From contig CAIPFE010000032.1 of assembly GCA_903864275.1 (NCBI GenBank), forward strand, positions 1-37,155: DNA of 37,155 bases. Reading direction: 5' to 3'. The position numbers were made by a program, and so were the translations under genes. Positions 8,224 through 16,598 of the stretch are shown here, one piece after another. Every line of letters begins with the position of its first letter. The first letter of the stretch is position 1. The stretch comes from an uncultured Mucilaginibacter sp. (lineage in GTDB: Bacteria > Bacteroidota > Bacteroidia > Sphingobacteriales > Sphingobacteriaceae). The notes under the pieces were generated by a model. That model was not told the origin of the DNA. It saw only the letters and a list, made by a program, of their open reading frames with translations, and ran no database searches.

Positions 8224-8294
8224 ATTGATAAAGTTTACCGACAGCCTAAGTTATATAATTTTATTGACGGGATAAAATGGCCATGAAAAATTCA

Positions 8295-8322
8295 GTAGAG
8301 ACGCGATGCATCGCGTCTCTAC
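8295..8322. repeat. 28 bp perfect palindromic intergenic repeat
   Basis: A 14 bp arm (GTAGAGACGCGATG) is followed at once by its exact complement. It lies between the stop of lpxH and the start of comM. Its high G+C and perfect symmetry fit a dispersed REP-like element; similar GTAGAGACGCGAT palindromes are familiar from other bacterial genomes. It could also act as a transcription attenuator between the two genes. Confidence 0.8.
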
Positions 8323-8339
8323 GATGAGCGGTTTAACAT

Positions 8340-9089
8340 TTATTGCTCAAAATATTCCAGTTTCAGCGTTTCGCCGTCGAAAACCGCGTAGGTATTATGA
8401 AGCATCCATTCACCAAGATTGATATAACGGCTTCCACCTACTAACTGAACATCAAGCGGCAAATGGCGGTGGCCAAAAATGAGGTAATCATAAAAATTTG
8501 TTTTCAGCAGGTCGTTCGAGTAATTGACCAGCCATTCCTGCTGGCCGGGTTTAACATCTTCCTTCCGGTCGTTGGCTATACGGCTGTGCGACGACCAGTA
8601 GTTGGCTATCCCTACCCCCAAATTTGGATGGATGCGGGCGAAAAGCCATTGGCAAAATTTACTGCGGAATATTTTCTTTAAAATTTTATAAAAATTATCG
8701 CCCGGCCCCAACCCGTCGCCATGGTGCAGGTAAAACTTTTTGCCGTTACGCTCTATCTCCAGTTCATCGCTGATTATTGCTGCATCAAGCTCACGTGGAA
8801 AATAATCGAACATCCACATATCATGGTTGCCCTTAAAAAAATAAAGTTTTACGCCGGCATCGGCAAGTTCGGCAAGCTTCCCCAAAAAGCGGATATATCC
8901 CTTTGGCACCACCGTTTTATATTCGAACCAGAAATCAAAAACATCGCCCATCAAAAAAACTTCAGATGCATCGCTTTTTATAGAATCAAGCCAACGCACC
9001 AAACGGGCCTCGCGCTCACGGTAGTTGGCATAAGTGCCTGAGCCTAAATGAAAGTCGGAAGCGAAGTAAAGTTTATTGCGGATAGCCAT
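8340..9089 (-). CDS. lpxH: UDP-2,3-diacylglucosamine diphosphatase LpxH
   Basis: LpxH hydrolyses UDP-2,3-diacylglucosamine to lipid X and UMP in lipid A synthesis, at the inner face of the cytoplasmic membrane. The calcineurin-like metallophosphatase motifs are all present: Asp12-Phe-His14, Gly48-Asp49, Gly87-Asn-His-Asp90, the His-His-Gly-Asp at 122-125 and Gly206-His-Arg-His209. The 249-residue length is normal for the family. The DFWFEYK stretch after the second motif and the long insertion (about 128-185) with basic and aromatic residues fit the acyl-chain-binding cap of LpxH. It points to an outer membrane with lipid A. The downstream neighbour is the broken comM; the upstream response regulator is separated from it by a terminator hairpin. 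Confidence 0.9.
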   Translation of the reverse strand: MAIRNKLYFASDFHLGSGTYANYREREARLVRWLDSIKSDASEVFLMGDVFDFWFEYKTVVPKGYIRFLGKLAELADAGVKLYFFKGNHDMWMFDYFPRELDAAIISDELEIERNGKKFYLHHGDGLGPGDNFYKILKKIFRSKFCQWLFARIHPNLGVGIANYWSSHSRIANDRKEDVKPGQQEWLVNYSNDLLKTNFYDYLIFGHRHLPLDVQLVGGSRYINLGEWMLHNTYAVFDGETLKLEYFEQ

Positions 9090-9193
9090 GATCGCCGTAA
9101 AAATAAGCTATTAACAGGCAGATGTGCAAATGCGGATTTCAAGACCGGCTGGCAGAGGCTCGATGCGTAGCACCTGTGCGTGGTAGAAAGACA

Positions 9194-9219
9194 AAGGGAG
9201 GTTATAGAAAACCTCCCTT
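9194..9219 (-). terminator. Terminator hairpin of the response regulator gene
   Basis: AAGGGAGGTT and AACCTCCCTT form a perfect 10 bp stem around a 6-base loop, 39 bp past the stop of the minus-strand response regulator. On the minus strand it is followed by TTGTCTTTC, a weak U-tract. Confidence 0.65.
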
Positions 9220-9257
9220 GCTTAAGGTATTGCTCAAAAATAATTTTAATAGTTCAA

Positions 9258-9680
9258 TCAGGCTATGTTCCGATGTGGATTACGCAACGGGGTGGCCTCT
9301 TCACAAACTTTGTTCACCAGGTCCCTTGATAAAGGTTTGGTCATGAAAGAATTAACACAGGCATATTTTTTTGAATGAAATACATCCGCCGACCGGATCG
9401 ATGAACTCATGATATGTACCTGCACATTTTTTTTGGATACCGCATTAAAGGTCTCCAATTCATCTAAAAACTCCCAGCCTGTTAGCTCAGGCATGTCCAG
9501 GTCTAAAAATATTACATCGGGCAAATGGCTGTCGGCATCCTTATTTTCTTCCAGGTAATCTAAAACCAGCCTGCCATCATAAGTATAAGTGGCCTGTTCA
9601 CAATTGTAATTATTATGCAGTAACCTTTGCATAATATAGTGATCTGTGGGGTTATCGTCAATAACTACAAGCTTGCACAT
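9258..9680 (-). CDS. Single-domain response regulator (CheY-like)
   Basis: The protein is a lone receiver domain of 140 residues. The acidic pocket is Asp8-Asp9, the phospho-acceptor is Asp60 in VIFLDLDMP, the switch residue is in MSSS (91-94) and the conserved Lys is Lys115 in TKP. There is no output domain, so it probably acts by protein contact or phosphotransfer, receiving phosphate from a kinase encoded elsewhere. Receivers of this size with the FLDLDMPELTGWEFL pattern are numerous in Bacteroidota and often work with hybrid kinases. It stands alone, with a 583 bp gene-poor stretch upstream and a terminator downstream. Confidence 0.9.
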   Translation of the reverse strand: MCKLVVIDDNPTDHYIMQRLLHNNYNCEQATYTYDGRLVLDYLEENKDADSHLPDVIFLDLDMPELTGWEFLDELETFNAVSKKNVQVHIMSSSIRSADVFHSKKYACVNSFMTKPLSRDLVNKVCEEATPLRNPHRNIA

Positions 9681-10263
9681 AACAAATCAGGATTTAAATT
9701 CAATTAATATTGGTATGGATATCGCTAAAAATCAACATGTTAAAGGTAGCTAAAATTCGGTGCAAACGGCGATGATCTTTGCCTGAATTCCAGCTTTCAA
9801 CCATTTATTTATTAACAACTAAAGCCAAATTGTTAATCGCATTTTGACGGCGGTTTCCCATATTATATTGCTTGGCAGCAATCGCAAAAAATAATAATGC
9901 GCTTGCTTCCCTGGCGAGGGTCAAAAACAAATCGTGGCTCATATTTTCAATTATTAATTATTGTAAAAATATCAATACTTGTGCCGTAACGGCGTTTGAT
10001 CCGCACAAAGGTCGATATTTTCGTTTAATGATACAATTTTTATTACTAATTAAGTTTTCAACATGATTTACTATGAGTTAAGATTACCCGCTGTGGAAAT
10101 TGTGATGCATACTGGGTAAAATAAATGCTGTTTCTTCCTCACAAAATTCTTTGATCAGGCGTTTGGGCAATATTGGATACCTGGATTTTTTAGAAAGGGG
10201 CGAGGTATTAGCCGCGGCAATGTGGAAAAAAATAACGCGAACCGGGACGGCCGGATTTTACTA
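9681..10263. other. 583 bp spacer without a recognisable gene
   Basis: I find no convincing coding sequence on either strand. An open frame at 9872-10066 (plus) starts with TTG and has no family resemblance. The left side must carry the promoter of the minus-strand response regulator (TACCTTTA on that strand near 9740 resembles a -7 box at one mismatch). The right side is downstream of the START-domain gene. I see no strong hairpin. Confidence 0.6.
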
Positions 10264-10884
10264 TTAATTAATTGCGGGTTGCTTTTGGGCCTTTAATATT
10301 TGTTTAAGTTTAACAAAAGAATTAAAGGGGCCGATAGTTAAGGTCGCATTAACAATCCATGATGGTATACTTCCTCCCGGGTCAATGCTGAAGGTATAGT
10401 CAACTTTTAATTTATTGTCAGCGGCTTGCGTTACTTTCCAAAGCGCCAACGAATACGGGACGCGTATATAATCAGCTTCCTTCGGTAAATAATCGGGCAG
10501 GCTTTTCGCCTGGATATTTAAAACCTCGGGCGTGGGTGTAATATTAAGTTCGACGATCAGGTCACGGTCTTTTATCGGCCAGGGCAAATGCGACTGTGTA
10601 TAATAAATGATATTTTGGGGTGTTATCATCTTTAATATGGTTGATTTTTTGTTGGAGTAAACCCAGCTGTTGTAATCAGCAATATTTTCGATGGTGCTGA
10701 TCAGCTGCGCTTTTGTAGCGTCAAGCTCGCAGACTACGCGTAGTTCTTTTATACTGCCTTTCGCAGCCTTACGTGTATAAACCGCGATACCGTCCTGGTT
10801 CTTTTTTAGTTCCCATTTTCCCTGTGCCATAGCTGCTGAAAGCCCAAAGAGGAAGAGGCAGAAAAGGAAAATCTTTTTTTTCAT
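10264..10884 (-). CDS. Exported START-domain lipid-binding protein
   Basis: The N-terminus is a classical signal peptide (basic KKK, hydrophobic core, cleavage after AMA at about residue 20), so the mature protein is periplasmic or surface-exposed. The remaining 185 residues match the START/SRPBCC helix-grip fold: WELKKNQDGIAVYTR at the start, the NYSNW-like ADYNSWVYSNK, SHLPWPIKDRDLIVE in the middle, and a basic C-terminal helix (FVKLKQILKAQK). START domains bind hydrophobic ligands such as lipids or sterols in an internal cavity. The WP(I)xDRD motif is typical of bacterial START proteins related to the eukaryotic StAR group. It stands alone, so its ligand cannot be inferred. Confidence 0.8.
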   Translation of the reverse strand: MKKKIFLFCLFLFGLSAAMAQGKWELKKNQDGIAVYTRKAAKGSIKELRVVCELDATKAQLISTIENIADYNSWVYSNKKSTILKMITPQNIIYYTQSHLPWPIKDRDLIVELNITPTPEVLNIQAKSLPDYLPKEADYIRVPYSLALWKVTQAADNKLKVDYTFSIDPGGSIPSWIVNATLTIGPFNSFVKLKQILKAQKQPAIN

Positions 10885-11015
10885 GAACGTCTGGCGGGGT
10901 AAACAGCTAAAGTGTGCAAATTTAATTCATGAATTTGAAGAAATGCTGTATTTAATATTAAACTAAAAAATTAAAGAAAGCGTATTTTATTGTCAAACTT
11001 TTTATTAGTTGCCGC

Positions 11016-11047
11016 ACAAAAAAACCAGCTATATAAATAAGCTGGTT
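11016..11047 (-). terminator. Rho-independent terminator (minus strand)
   Basis: AACCAGCT (11023-11030) and AGCTGGTT (11040-11047) make an 8 bp stem with a 9-base loop. On the minus strand the stem is followed directly by seven T. It terminates the lipoprotein/DGPF/sigma operon, about 160 bp past its last stop. Confidence 0.8.
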
Positions 11048-11094
11048 GATGCAATTGTAGTAAAATTTCTGGTATTATTTATTTTTTATTTGTT

Positions 11095-11200
11095 GCAGAG
11101 GTTGTAAAGGTTGTAGTAGTTGTAAAAAGTTATAGCGGCTGCAGTTGGCCATTTTTAACATCTACGACCCTTACAACAATTACAACCCCCTACAACCACC
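11095..11200. repeat. GTTGTA-rich imperfect inverted repeat
   Basis: Three GGTTGTA/GTTGTA copies in 11095-11126 are mirrored by TACAAC copies in 11171-11200, an imperfect inverted repeat of about 28 bp per arm with a 45 bp spacer. It fills most of the 321 bp spacer 10885-11205, which otherwise holds the terminator at 11016-11047 and the promoter side of the START gene. It looks like a degenerate dispersed repeat. Confidence 0.6.
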
Positions 11201-11205
11201 AAAAA

Positions 11206-11724
11206 CTACTTTTTCGCCACGTACTGGTTAAAGGCAACTACTTTACCGGTTTTTACCTGCCAGTTTTCCTGCATTAATACGGTATCGGCTTTGCCGCCTT
11301 TTTTGGGGTACCTTCTTTCCCGCGACCATATATTTACCCAATCTTCGTTTTTGTCGTTGATATGTGCGCTTTGCCACATCACGATGTCAAAACGCATGGA
11401 GTCGAGGCCGTCAATATCTTTTTTTGCATAAGCAAGCAATTTTTCGGTGGGGCCATAAAAATGCATGCCGCTGGCATCGTCATATTTAACCGAGTCGGCA
11501 AAATAGGGTTTCATTGCCTGGATGTTAGCAGTCTCGAACATTTTCCATACCTCCAACACTTTCTGCGCATTCACCGGGTTACCGGGAACGGTTATATCTG
11601 ATGAATAGGCTGCTTTGTACGCATAGGTCAATGTGTCTTTAGCGGGCGCAGCGGCCGGCTCTGTTTTGGAATTGCATGCCGCCAGCACTGCGGCACTTAC
11701 TGTCAGGATTAATAATTTCTTCAT
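11206..11724 (-). CDS. Lipoprotein with an NTF2/SnoaL-like fold
   Basis: The start (MKK, hydrophobic core, LAAC at 13-16) is a lipobox; Cys16 would be lipidated. Mature sequence with Asn-Ser-Lys after the Cys suggests membrane anchoring without a clear sorting signal. The body (about 50-170) resembles SnoaL/NTF2-like domains: WKMFETANIQAMKPYFADSVKYDDASG, then a Phe-Tyr-Gly-Pro turn, then strands around MRFDIVMWQSAHINDKNEDWVNIW. These folds bind small ligands or act as enzymes, and the substrate is not evident. It is the third gene of the sigma/DGPF set, 33 bp after the DGPF gene, and its 3' side carries the terminator of the operon. Confidence 0.75.
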   Translation of the reverse strand: MKKLLILTVSAAVLAACNSKTEPAAAPAKDTLTYAYKAAYSSDITVPGNPVNAQKVLEVWKMFETANIQAMKPYFADSVKYDDASGMHFYGPTEKLLAYAKKDIDGLDSMRFDIVMWQSAHINDKNEDWVNIWSRERRYPKKGGKADTVLMQENWQVKTGKVVAFNQYVAKK

Positions 11725-11757
11725 AATTTTATTTTGAGGTTGATTTTACCGGGTAGT

Positions 11758-12111
11758 TCAGGCAGGTTGAATGGCCATCATTGGGTGTACTTCTATTTTT
11801 GTCGGGATATCCCCAAAAATCGGGTTGGCTTTGGCAATTGCAACTGCTTCGTCGATGTCTTTTGCAACGATATGAAAATAGCCGGCAACCACTTCTTTGC
11901 TTTCATTAAAAGGGCCATCCCTAAGTACACCGTTACTTTCCGTAATCAGCCTGCTCCCTTTGTCAATAGGGTTCGCATTTTTCAATATCCCTTCTTTTAT
12001 TAGGTTGCCAATATAGGCCCCTCCGTTCTCAATATGTTTTTGAAGCTGTTCGGGAGAAAGGTCGGTCCACACGTTGCCTTCTGTTTTTAGGATCAATAGA
12101 TAGTCTTTCAT
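11758..12111 (-). CDS. DGPF-domain (YCII-related) protein
   Basis: The protein (117 residues from the chosen start) carries the DGPF/YCII-related domain: MKDYLLILK at the start, LRDGPFNESKEVVAGYFHIVAKDIDEAVAIAKANP as the signature (with RDGPF as the namesake motif), and IEVHPM near the end. I chose the ATG at 12111 because MKDYLLI is where the family begins; the longer frame from 12168 adds 19 residues with no resemblance. DGPF proteins are the standard partner of ECF42-type sigma factors, and here the sigma gene is directly upstream (62 bp). Its function in that partnership is unknown. It is probably cytosolic and regulated by the sigma factor, or feeds back on it. Confidence 0.85.
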   Translation of the reverse strand: MKDYLLILKTEGNVWTDLSPEQLQKHIENGGAYIGNLIKEGILKNANPIDKGSRLITESNGVLRDGPFNESKEVVAGYFHIVAKDIDEAVAIAKANPIFGDIPTKIEVHPMMAIQPA

Positions 12112-12173
12112 ATTTTTAATAATTTTTTTAATATCCCAAAGACAAACGGCTTTTATTAAAAGGGACATTGTAC

Positions 12174-13457
12174 TTAAAATATTTTTTCATAGCAGTATCT
12201 TAATTTCTTCTGTAAAAAAACCCGCTCTGCATCAAGGGGCGCTAAATCAATAGCTTTTTGCAGCTGATCAACAGCCTCCTGGTATTTATCCAGTCCGATA
12301 TAAAACTCCGCGAGTACTGAATAGAGCAGATAATTTGACTGAAGCGATGCTATACTTAGCAGTTTTTCCAATTCCTGAATTGCCGCCCACGGCCCATTTA
12401 CTTTTGAAAGTGCCACCGTGCGGTTAAGCAACACAACGGGCGAACTGTCTATTTCTGCCAGCCGGTCATACAAAGCCAGGATGCTTTGCCAATCGGTAGA
12501 TTCATAGTCGGATGCCGAGCAGTGATAGGAGGAAATGGTGGCAAGTATATGATAAATGGATATTTCATTGGCGGGCATTGATCTGTCCAAATTTATAAAA
12601 CCTTCTTTCATCAGCACAAAATCCCACAACGAACGGTTTTGTTGCTCAAGGGTAAGGATGTTCCCTTCGGCATCCTGCCTGGCATTAAACCGCGAGGAGT
12701 TCAATTGCATTAATGCGAGCAGGGCATAAATTGTTGATTTGTCGTCAATTGATCCATGGGCGGCAATCATTTCGCCAAGCCGTGTGGCTTCTTTGCAAAC
12801 CTCGTAGCGGATAAGATCTGTCCCGGTCGAAGCGCTGTAGCCTTCGTTAAACAAAAGGTAAATGGTTTCTAAAACAGTTTGCAGCCTTGGTTTTAAACTC
12901 GTGCCTGGCGGTATTTCAAATGGTATTTTGCTTTCCCTGATTTTTTGCCTTGCCCTCACCAAACGCTTGTTGATGTTTTCATCATTCGTTAAAAAAGCTC
13001 GCGCGATCTCGGGAATGCTGAAACCGCAAAGGGTTTTTAGTATTAAAGCAACTTGCGAATCTGACGAAATTGACGGGTGGCAACAGGTAAACATCATCCG
13101 CAGCTGGTCATCTAAAATTTCCTTTTCCGAAAATAAATGGTTCACTGCAGGTTCCGCCGTCCACTCTGATTGCAGCAGGTGCACAACGTCGGAAGTGTAT
13201 TGCCTTTTATATTTCTCACGATTGATAATGTTCAGCGCCTTATTCTTTGCCACCCTGAACAGCCAGCCCGATGGGTTGTCCGGGACTCCTTTGTATGTCC
13301 AATGCTTTATAGCTTCTATCAGCGAATCCTGCACTACGTCCTCTGCAAGGTCCATATTGTCAGGGCCAAAAATTCTTGTCAAAACAGCAACCATTTTTCC
13401 GGACTCGTGCCGGAAAAGATGATCGATGAGCTGGTTTATTTCTAATTGTTCCGGCAA
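12174..13457 (-). CDS. ECF sigma factor with C-terminal TPR-like extension (ECF42 type)
   Basis: The 427-residue protein starts with sigma region 2 (about 15-85; MDLAEDVVQDSLIEAIKHW, NPSGWLFRVAKNKALN) and region 4 (about 135-180; LCGFSIPEIARAFLTNDENINKRLVRARQKI). Both are followed by a long extension: a helical domain with the YLLFNEGYSAS motif at about 205-220, then TPR-like repeats (about 330-425; LNRTVALSKVNGPWAAIQELEKL, AEFYIGLDKYQEAVDQLQKAIDLAP). This is the layout of ECF42 sigma factors, which lack an anti-sigma factor and are controlled through the C-terminal extension, and which occur beside DGPF genes, as here. It directs RNA polymerase to its own regulon, probably this operon included. 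The signal is unknown. Confidence 0.92.
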   Translation of the reverse strand: MPEQLEINQLIDHLFRHESGKMVAVLTRIFGPDNMDLAEDVVQDSLIEAIKHWTYKGVPDNPSGWLFRVAKNKALNIINREKYKRQYTSDVVHLLQSEWTAEPAVNHLFSEKEILDDQLRMMFTCCHPSISSDSQVALILKTLCGFSIPEIARAFLTNDENINKRLVRARQKIRESKIPFEIPPGTSLKPRLQTVLETIYLLFNEGYSASTGTDLIRYEVCKEATRLGEMIAAHGSIDDKSTIYALLALMQLNSSRFNARQDAEGNILTLEQQNRSLWDFVLMKEGFINLDRSMPANEISIYHILATISSYHCSASDYESTDWQSILALYDRLAEIDSSPVVLLNRTVALSKVNGPWAAIQELEKLLSIASLQSNYLLYSVLAEFYIGLDKYQEAVDQLQKAIDLAPLDAERVFLQKKLRYCYEKIF

Positions 13458-13580
13458 GATAATTAATGTGGAATGTCAGGTCTGAATAAAATGATATCAA
13501 ATTCTGAATCAAATATACAAAATCACAATAACACATTTTCCGTTGCAGAAATGTCTGCAATAGGTCAACTTTTCGAGCCC

Positions 13581-14942
13581 TTATTTTTTACCGGTTAATG
13601 CATCATACGCATCCTTCATTCCCGAATCATTCAGCCCAGTCGATTTTAGTTTGGCTTCAATGCGGTCGTGCACAACTTTAGCGCCGGGAAAGTCTTGGTT
13701 TGTCCAAAACCTGTTTTCAGGACTGAAATAACCGGCGTCGACCAAAAAGGACACACCATAATAATAAGCATCGCCCAGCGTGTCATCCAACTCGCTTATC
13801 TTAAATGATCCGTCAGGCTGATATGATTTGCTGAGGCACCAGGCAAGCATCCGGGAAATCTCCGCGCGTGCCTGTCGCCTTGTCGCTGTATCAAGTGATG
13901 GCCAGGCGTATCGTAATATCTTTACCACATCCCAGTTCAAATGGTTTGCATACGAGCCGTCGAACCGGATACCTGTGGGGAAATCCACGCCATCAAGCTG
14001 CAATATGCGCTTCGCGATCATATCCTTATGATCAACCTGGCCATGCAGGTCCGAGACCACGTGAAACGTCATTGCCATATCGTCCATTTTCCAAACCCTT
14101 CCCTGCCGGTCAACCATCCACTGGCCCCAGCATCCGGTTACGTGGTTTTGCCAGCGGTTCACATATCGCTTCAGTGCAGCTTTCAAGTCAGGACGAAAAT
14201 TATAGGTAATTTTTGCACCGGCGAATAACAATCTTGCCATTGCAGAAAATGTTTCGTCAAGTTCTTCGCGGTTAAATATCCCGGTTTTAGTGAAGTCGTC
14301 ATACAGATCAGAATCGAGCTTTGCTTTGAGTTTTTCGGGCGAGTTGATCCTGTCAAGAAAAGTCGGCGGGTATTCCAGCCTTGCACTGTCTTTCAGGTGA
14401 TCAACAGAATAATAAAGCCTGAGATACCAAACATCAATTCCCTGTCCCCAGCTTCCGTCAGCAGGCAGCTGTGCTGCAGCCAGCTTTTGTTCGGCGGGCT
14501 GCGATAAACTCCGGCGCAGATCGGCGATCCTCGCTCGGGTAGCTGCGGTGTCAGGCGTAAAATTCAGCCGCCAGCGGATCTCGCGGTAAATATGCATCGA
14601 ATATTGCATCCCTTCGCCCGCTGCCTGCCTGCGCACGATCTCCTTCACAAGCGGTTTCAGTGATGGGTTTAGTAACTTCAATCGCCGTTCCCTGCCCACC
14701 CGGAGGGCCGACACATCCCAATAAAACCGGGCCTTTTCGCCAAAACTGCTCCACCACGATTCATTTTCAAGCTGCGGCGGCGGCATAAATATATGCCCGC
14801 GACTAATCGTCGTCGCGATCACAACACGCTCCAATAGTACCCGGTTAAGGTACCCGGCGATTGCAAGCAACAATACGATCGCCAGCAAAATGAACCAGCG
14901 CCTGCGTTTCTTTTTGGTTTTTATTGGATTAGAGGATACCAT
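13581..14942 (-). CDS. Membrane-anchored protein of unknown function
   Basis: I do not recognise a named family. A basic N-terminus (KTKKKRRRW) precedes one membrane segment (about 16-35), so the 415-residue remainder should face the periplasm. That part is helical with regularly spaced aromatic and Asp residues (GSWGQGIDVWYLRLYYSVDHL, TGCWGQWMVDRQG, FDGSYANHLNWDVVKILRYAWPSL, PDGSFKISELDDTLGDAYYYGVSFL). The Gly-Ser-x-x-pattern recurs before hairpin helices as in alpha/alpha toroids of glycan-active or terpene-cyclase-like proteins, but I see no catalytic motif that would prove it. It is transcribed alone, between the sigma gene and the VOC gene. Confidence 0.7.
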   Translation of the reverse strand: MVSSNPIKTKKKRRRWFILLAIVLLLAIAGYLNRVLLERVVIATTISRGHIFMPPPQLENESWWSSFGEKARFYWDVSALRVGRERRLKLLNPSLKPLVKEIVRRQAAGEGMQYSMHIYREIRWRLNFTPDTAATRARIADLRRSLSQPAEQKLAAAQLPADGSWGQGIDVWYLRLYYSVDHLKDSARLEYPPTFLDRINSPEKLKAKLDSDLYDDFTKTGIFNREELDETFSAMARLLFAGAKITYNFRPDLKAALKRYVNRWQNHVTGCWGQWMVDRQGRVWKMDDMAMTFHVVSDLHGQVDHKDMIAKRILQLDGVDFPTGIRFDGSYANHLNWDVVKILRYAWPSLDTATRRQARAEISRMLAWCLSKSYQPDGSFKISELDDTLGDAYYYGVSFLVDAGYFSPENRFWTNQDFPGAKVVHDRIEAKLKSTGLNDSGMKDAYDALTGKK

Positions 14943-15051
14943 GTGGCTAACAATAACATAAATGTATTATTGTCAACCAATTAAACAAAGGGTTTCAGTT
15001 ACTTTTCTTTTTCTATGTAACTCAGTTGCAGCTTCTGTCCGACTTTCGGAC

Positions 15052-15462
15052 TTATCCTTTTTGCCCCAGTGAAAACCAATTGCCCGAATCATCCTTGAAC
15101 AATGCTTCAAAGCCGTAAAATTCCTGTTTTGGTTCTTTAGTAAATACCACTCCTTTGGCTTTCAGTTCTTCGTAAGTTACCAGCAGGTTGTCACATTCAA
15201 ATACCCCGAAACCAAAGGTGCCCTTGCTTACAAGGTTCCTCATTTGTGCAGCAGCTTCCTTGTTAAACATCATGCCTTCATCAATCGCCATTAAGGAGAT
15301 CTCCAGGTCTGGCTGTTCGGGCGGGCAAACGGTTAACCAGCGCATCCCGGGGCCCATCGGGGCATCGGTATTTACTATAAATCCGAGTTTATTAACGTAA
15401 AACTCATAAGCGCTGTCCTGGTCCAGTACAAATACGCTAACGTGGTTCATTTTTGTGATCAT
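15052..15462 (-). CDS. VOC-family (glyoxalase/bleomycin-resistance fold) protein
   Basis: The protein has the paired beta-alpha-beta-beta-beta modules of the vicinal-oxygen-chelate fold: MNHVSVFVLDQDSAYEFYVNKLGF at the start, then MRWLTVCPP and LEISLMAID, then FGVFECDNLLVTYEELKAKGV, GFEALFKDDSGNWFSLGQ at the end. The N-terminal His (in MNHVSVF) and the Glu of LEISL fit metal-ligand positions. The substrate cannot be read from sequence; relatives include dioxygenases, isomerases and binding proteins. I chose the ATG at 15462, giving 136 residues, because MITKMNHV is the family start; the longer frame from 15489 adds a short non-matching leader. It is grouped with the cupin and AraC genes on the same strand. 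Confidence 0.85.
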   Translation of the reverse strand: MITKMNHVSVFVLDQDSAYEFYVNKLGFIVNTDAPMGPGMRWLTVCPPEQPDLEISLMAIDEGMMFNKEAAAQMRNLVSKGTFGFGVFECDNLLVTYEELKAKGVVFTKEPKQEFYGFEALFKDDSGNWFSLGQKG

Positions 15463-15576
15463 GGTTAATTTTTTTTCAAAGATGAACACATATTTATGCC
15501 GTCACTTCTCGAAAATTGCGATAATTTAGCCAAAGGCCACCGTGATAAGTTTTATATAGGTTTCCCTCCCCGGGAA

Positions 15577-15951
15577 CTATTCATCGCCGATAGGATCGAT
15601 GGTCGCTGTTTCTACCATCAGCATCACGGTTTTTTTAGGAGCCCGGGTGCGGTGCATTACGCCTTTGGAAACAGTAACGCCCTGCATAGGGTTAAGTTCA
15701 ATGATCCTGTCTTCGAGGTCGACAAATAATTTCCCATCCAGTACAAAAAAGAATTCATCATCATCATCGTGTTTGTGCCAGTGGTATTCGCCTTCAACAA
15801 TTCCTATCCGGGCAACACTGCCGTTAATTTGCGTAAGCGTTTGGTTAAACCATTTTTCCTTATTTTCAGCGACGATCGCCGGTACGTTTATCAGTTCCAG
15901 GTGATCATATTTTATGTTCATCTGCTGGTTATAATTATACTTATTTGCCAT
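15577..15951 (-). CDS. Cupin-domain protein
   Basis: A 124-residue single-domain cupin. Motif 1 is seen as GEYHWHKHDDDDEFFFVLDGKL (the His-x-His pair and Glu bind metal) and motif 2 as VSKGVMHRTRAPKKT (third His). Between them lies LFVDLEDRIIELNPMQGV, as usual in the family. It could be an isomerase, dioxygenase or ligand-binding protein; small cupins of this kind cannot be assigned a substrate from sequence. The first ATG (15951) adds about ten residues before a second Met; both are possible. It sits between the AraC regulator and the VOC gene, with spacers of 64 and 114 bp, so the group may share a regulator. Confidence 0.85.
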   Translation of the reverse strand: MANKYNYNQQMNIKYDHLELINVPAIVAENKEKWFNQTLTQINGSVARIGIVEGEYHWHKHDDDDEFFFVLDGKLFVDLEDRIIELNPMQGVTVSKGVMHRTRAPKKTVMLMVETATIDPIGDE

Positions 15952-16015
15952 ATTACTATGTTAAACTAATGTATTACTGTTTTACCTGTAGAACCGATGC
16001 TAAGATAAGTATTAA

Positions 16016-16441
16016 TCATTTCCATCCTTTTTTTTCGGCAAAACAGTTTGGGATAAATTTAAGCGGCGCGATAGCAATATCCTTTTTTCGCTGATGCTGC
16101 ATGGCCTGGTAAGCCGCAGGAGTTTGCCCCGTTATTCGTTTGAAAAGCCCTGTGAAAGAACTGACACTTTCAAAACCCACCGTGTAACAAACATTGGCAA
16201 CTGACATATCCGTCATTAAAAGCTGCCTGGCTTTTTCTACACGTACAGCCGATAGATATTGATGCGGGGTTTTATTATAGATAGAATCAAAAAGACGGAT
16301 AAAGTGAAATTTTGAAAAAAAGGCCTCGTTCGCAATATTGTCGAGGTCAATTTTTTCGTCAAAATGGTTATCGATAAATAATTTGGCGTAAACAATCCGC
16401 CTGTACAAATATACCTTGGGGTACAATTCTTTTTGATCCAT
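16016..16441 (-). CDS. AraC-type transcriptional regulator, DNA-binding domain only
   Basis: The 141-residue protein contains both helix-turn-helix units of AraC regulators: the first in IDLDNIANEAFFSKFHFIRLFDSIYNKTPHQYLSAVRV and the second in SVANVCYTVGFESVSSFTGLFKRITGQTPAAYQ, a very clear match to the family signature. There is no sensor domain of normal size, only about 20 residues before and a tail ending IPNCFAEKKGWK after. It presumably activates the adjacent VOC and cupin genes, which lie downstream in the same direction. Short AraC proteins beside a VOC gene are common in Sphingobacteriaceae. The effector, if any, is unknown. Confidence 0.9.
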   Translation of the reverse strand: MDQKELYPKVYLYRRIVYAKLFIDNHFDEKIDLDNIANEAFFSKFHFIRLFDSIYNKTPHQYLSAVRVEKARQLLMTDMSVANVCYTVGFESVSSFTGLFKRITGQTPAAYQAMQHQRKKDIAIAPLKFIPNCFAEKKGWK

Positions 16442-16598
16442 AATGCTTTGTATGCACTTAAACCTACATTAATTATCTGAAAAATCTAAATAAATTAACT
16501 GCGAAAAAGACAGTCATTACGAAACACCCGGAGATTGCTTCGGCAAGATATTCACCTGATCAACCAAAAAAAATCATAAATTAGTTAAAAGTTTTAAA

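Noticed and set aside
9872..10066. Plus-strand open frame of 64 residues
   Set aside because: Starts with TTG in a gene-poor A+T-rich spacer, with no domain or neighbour support.
12862..13422. 186-residue open frame antisense to the ECF sigma gene
   Set aside because: Antisense shadow of conserved sigma regions 2 and 4.
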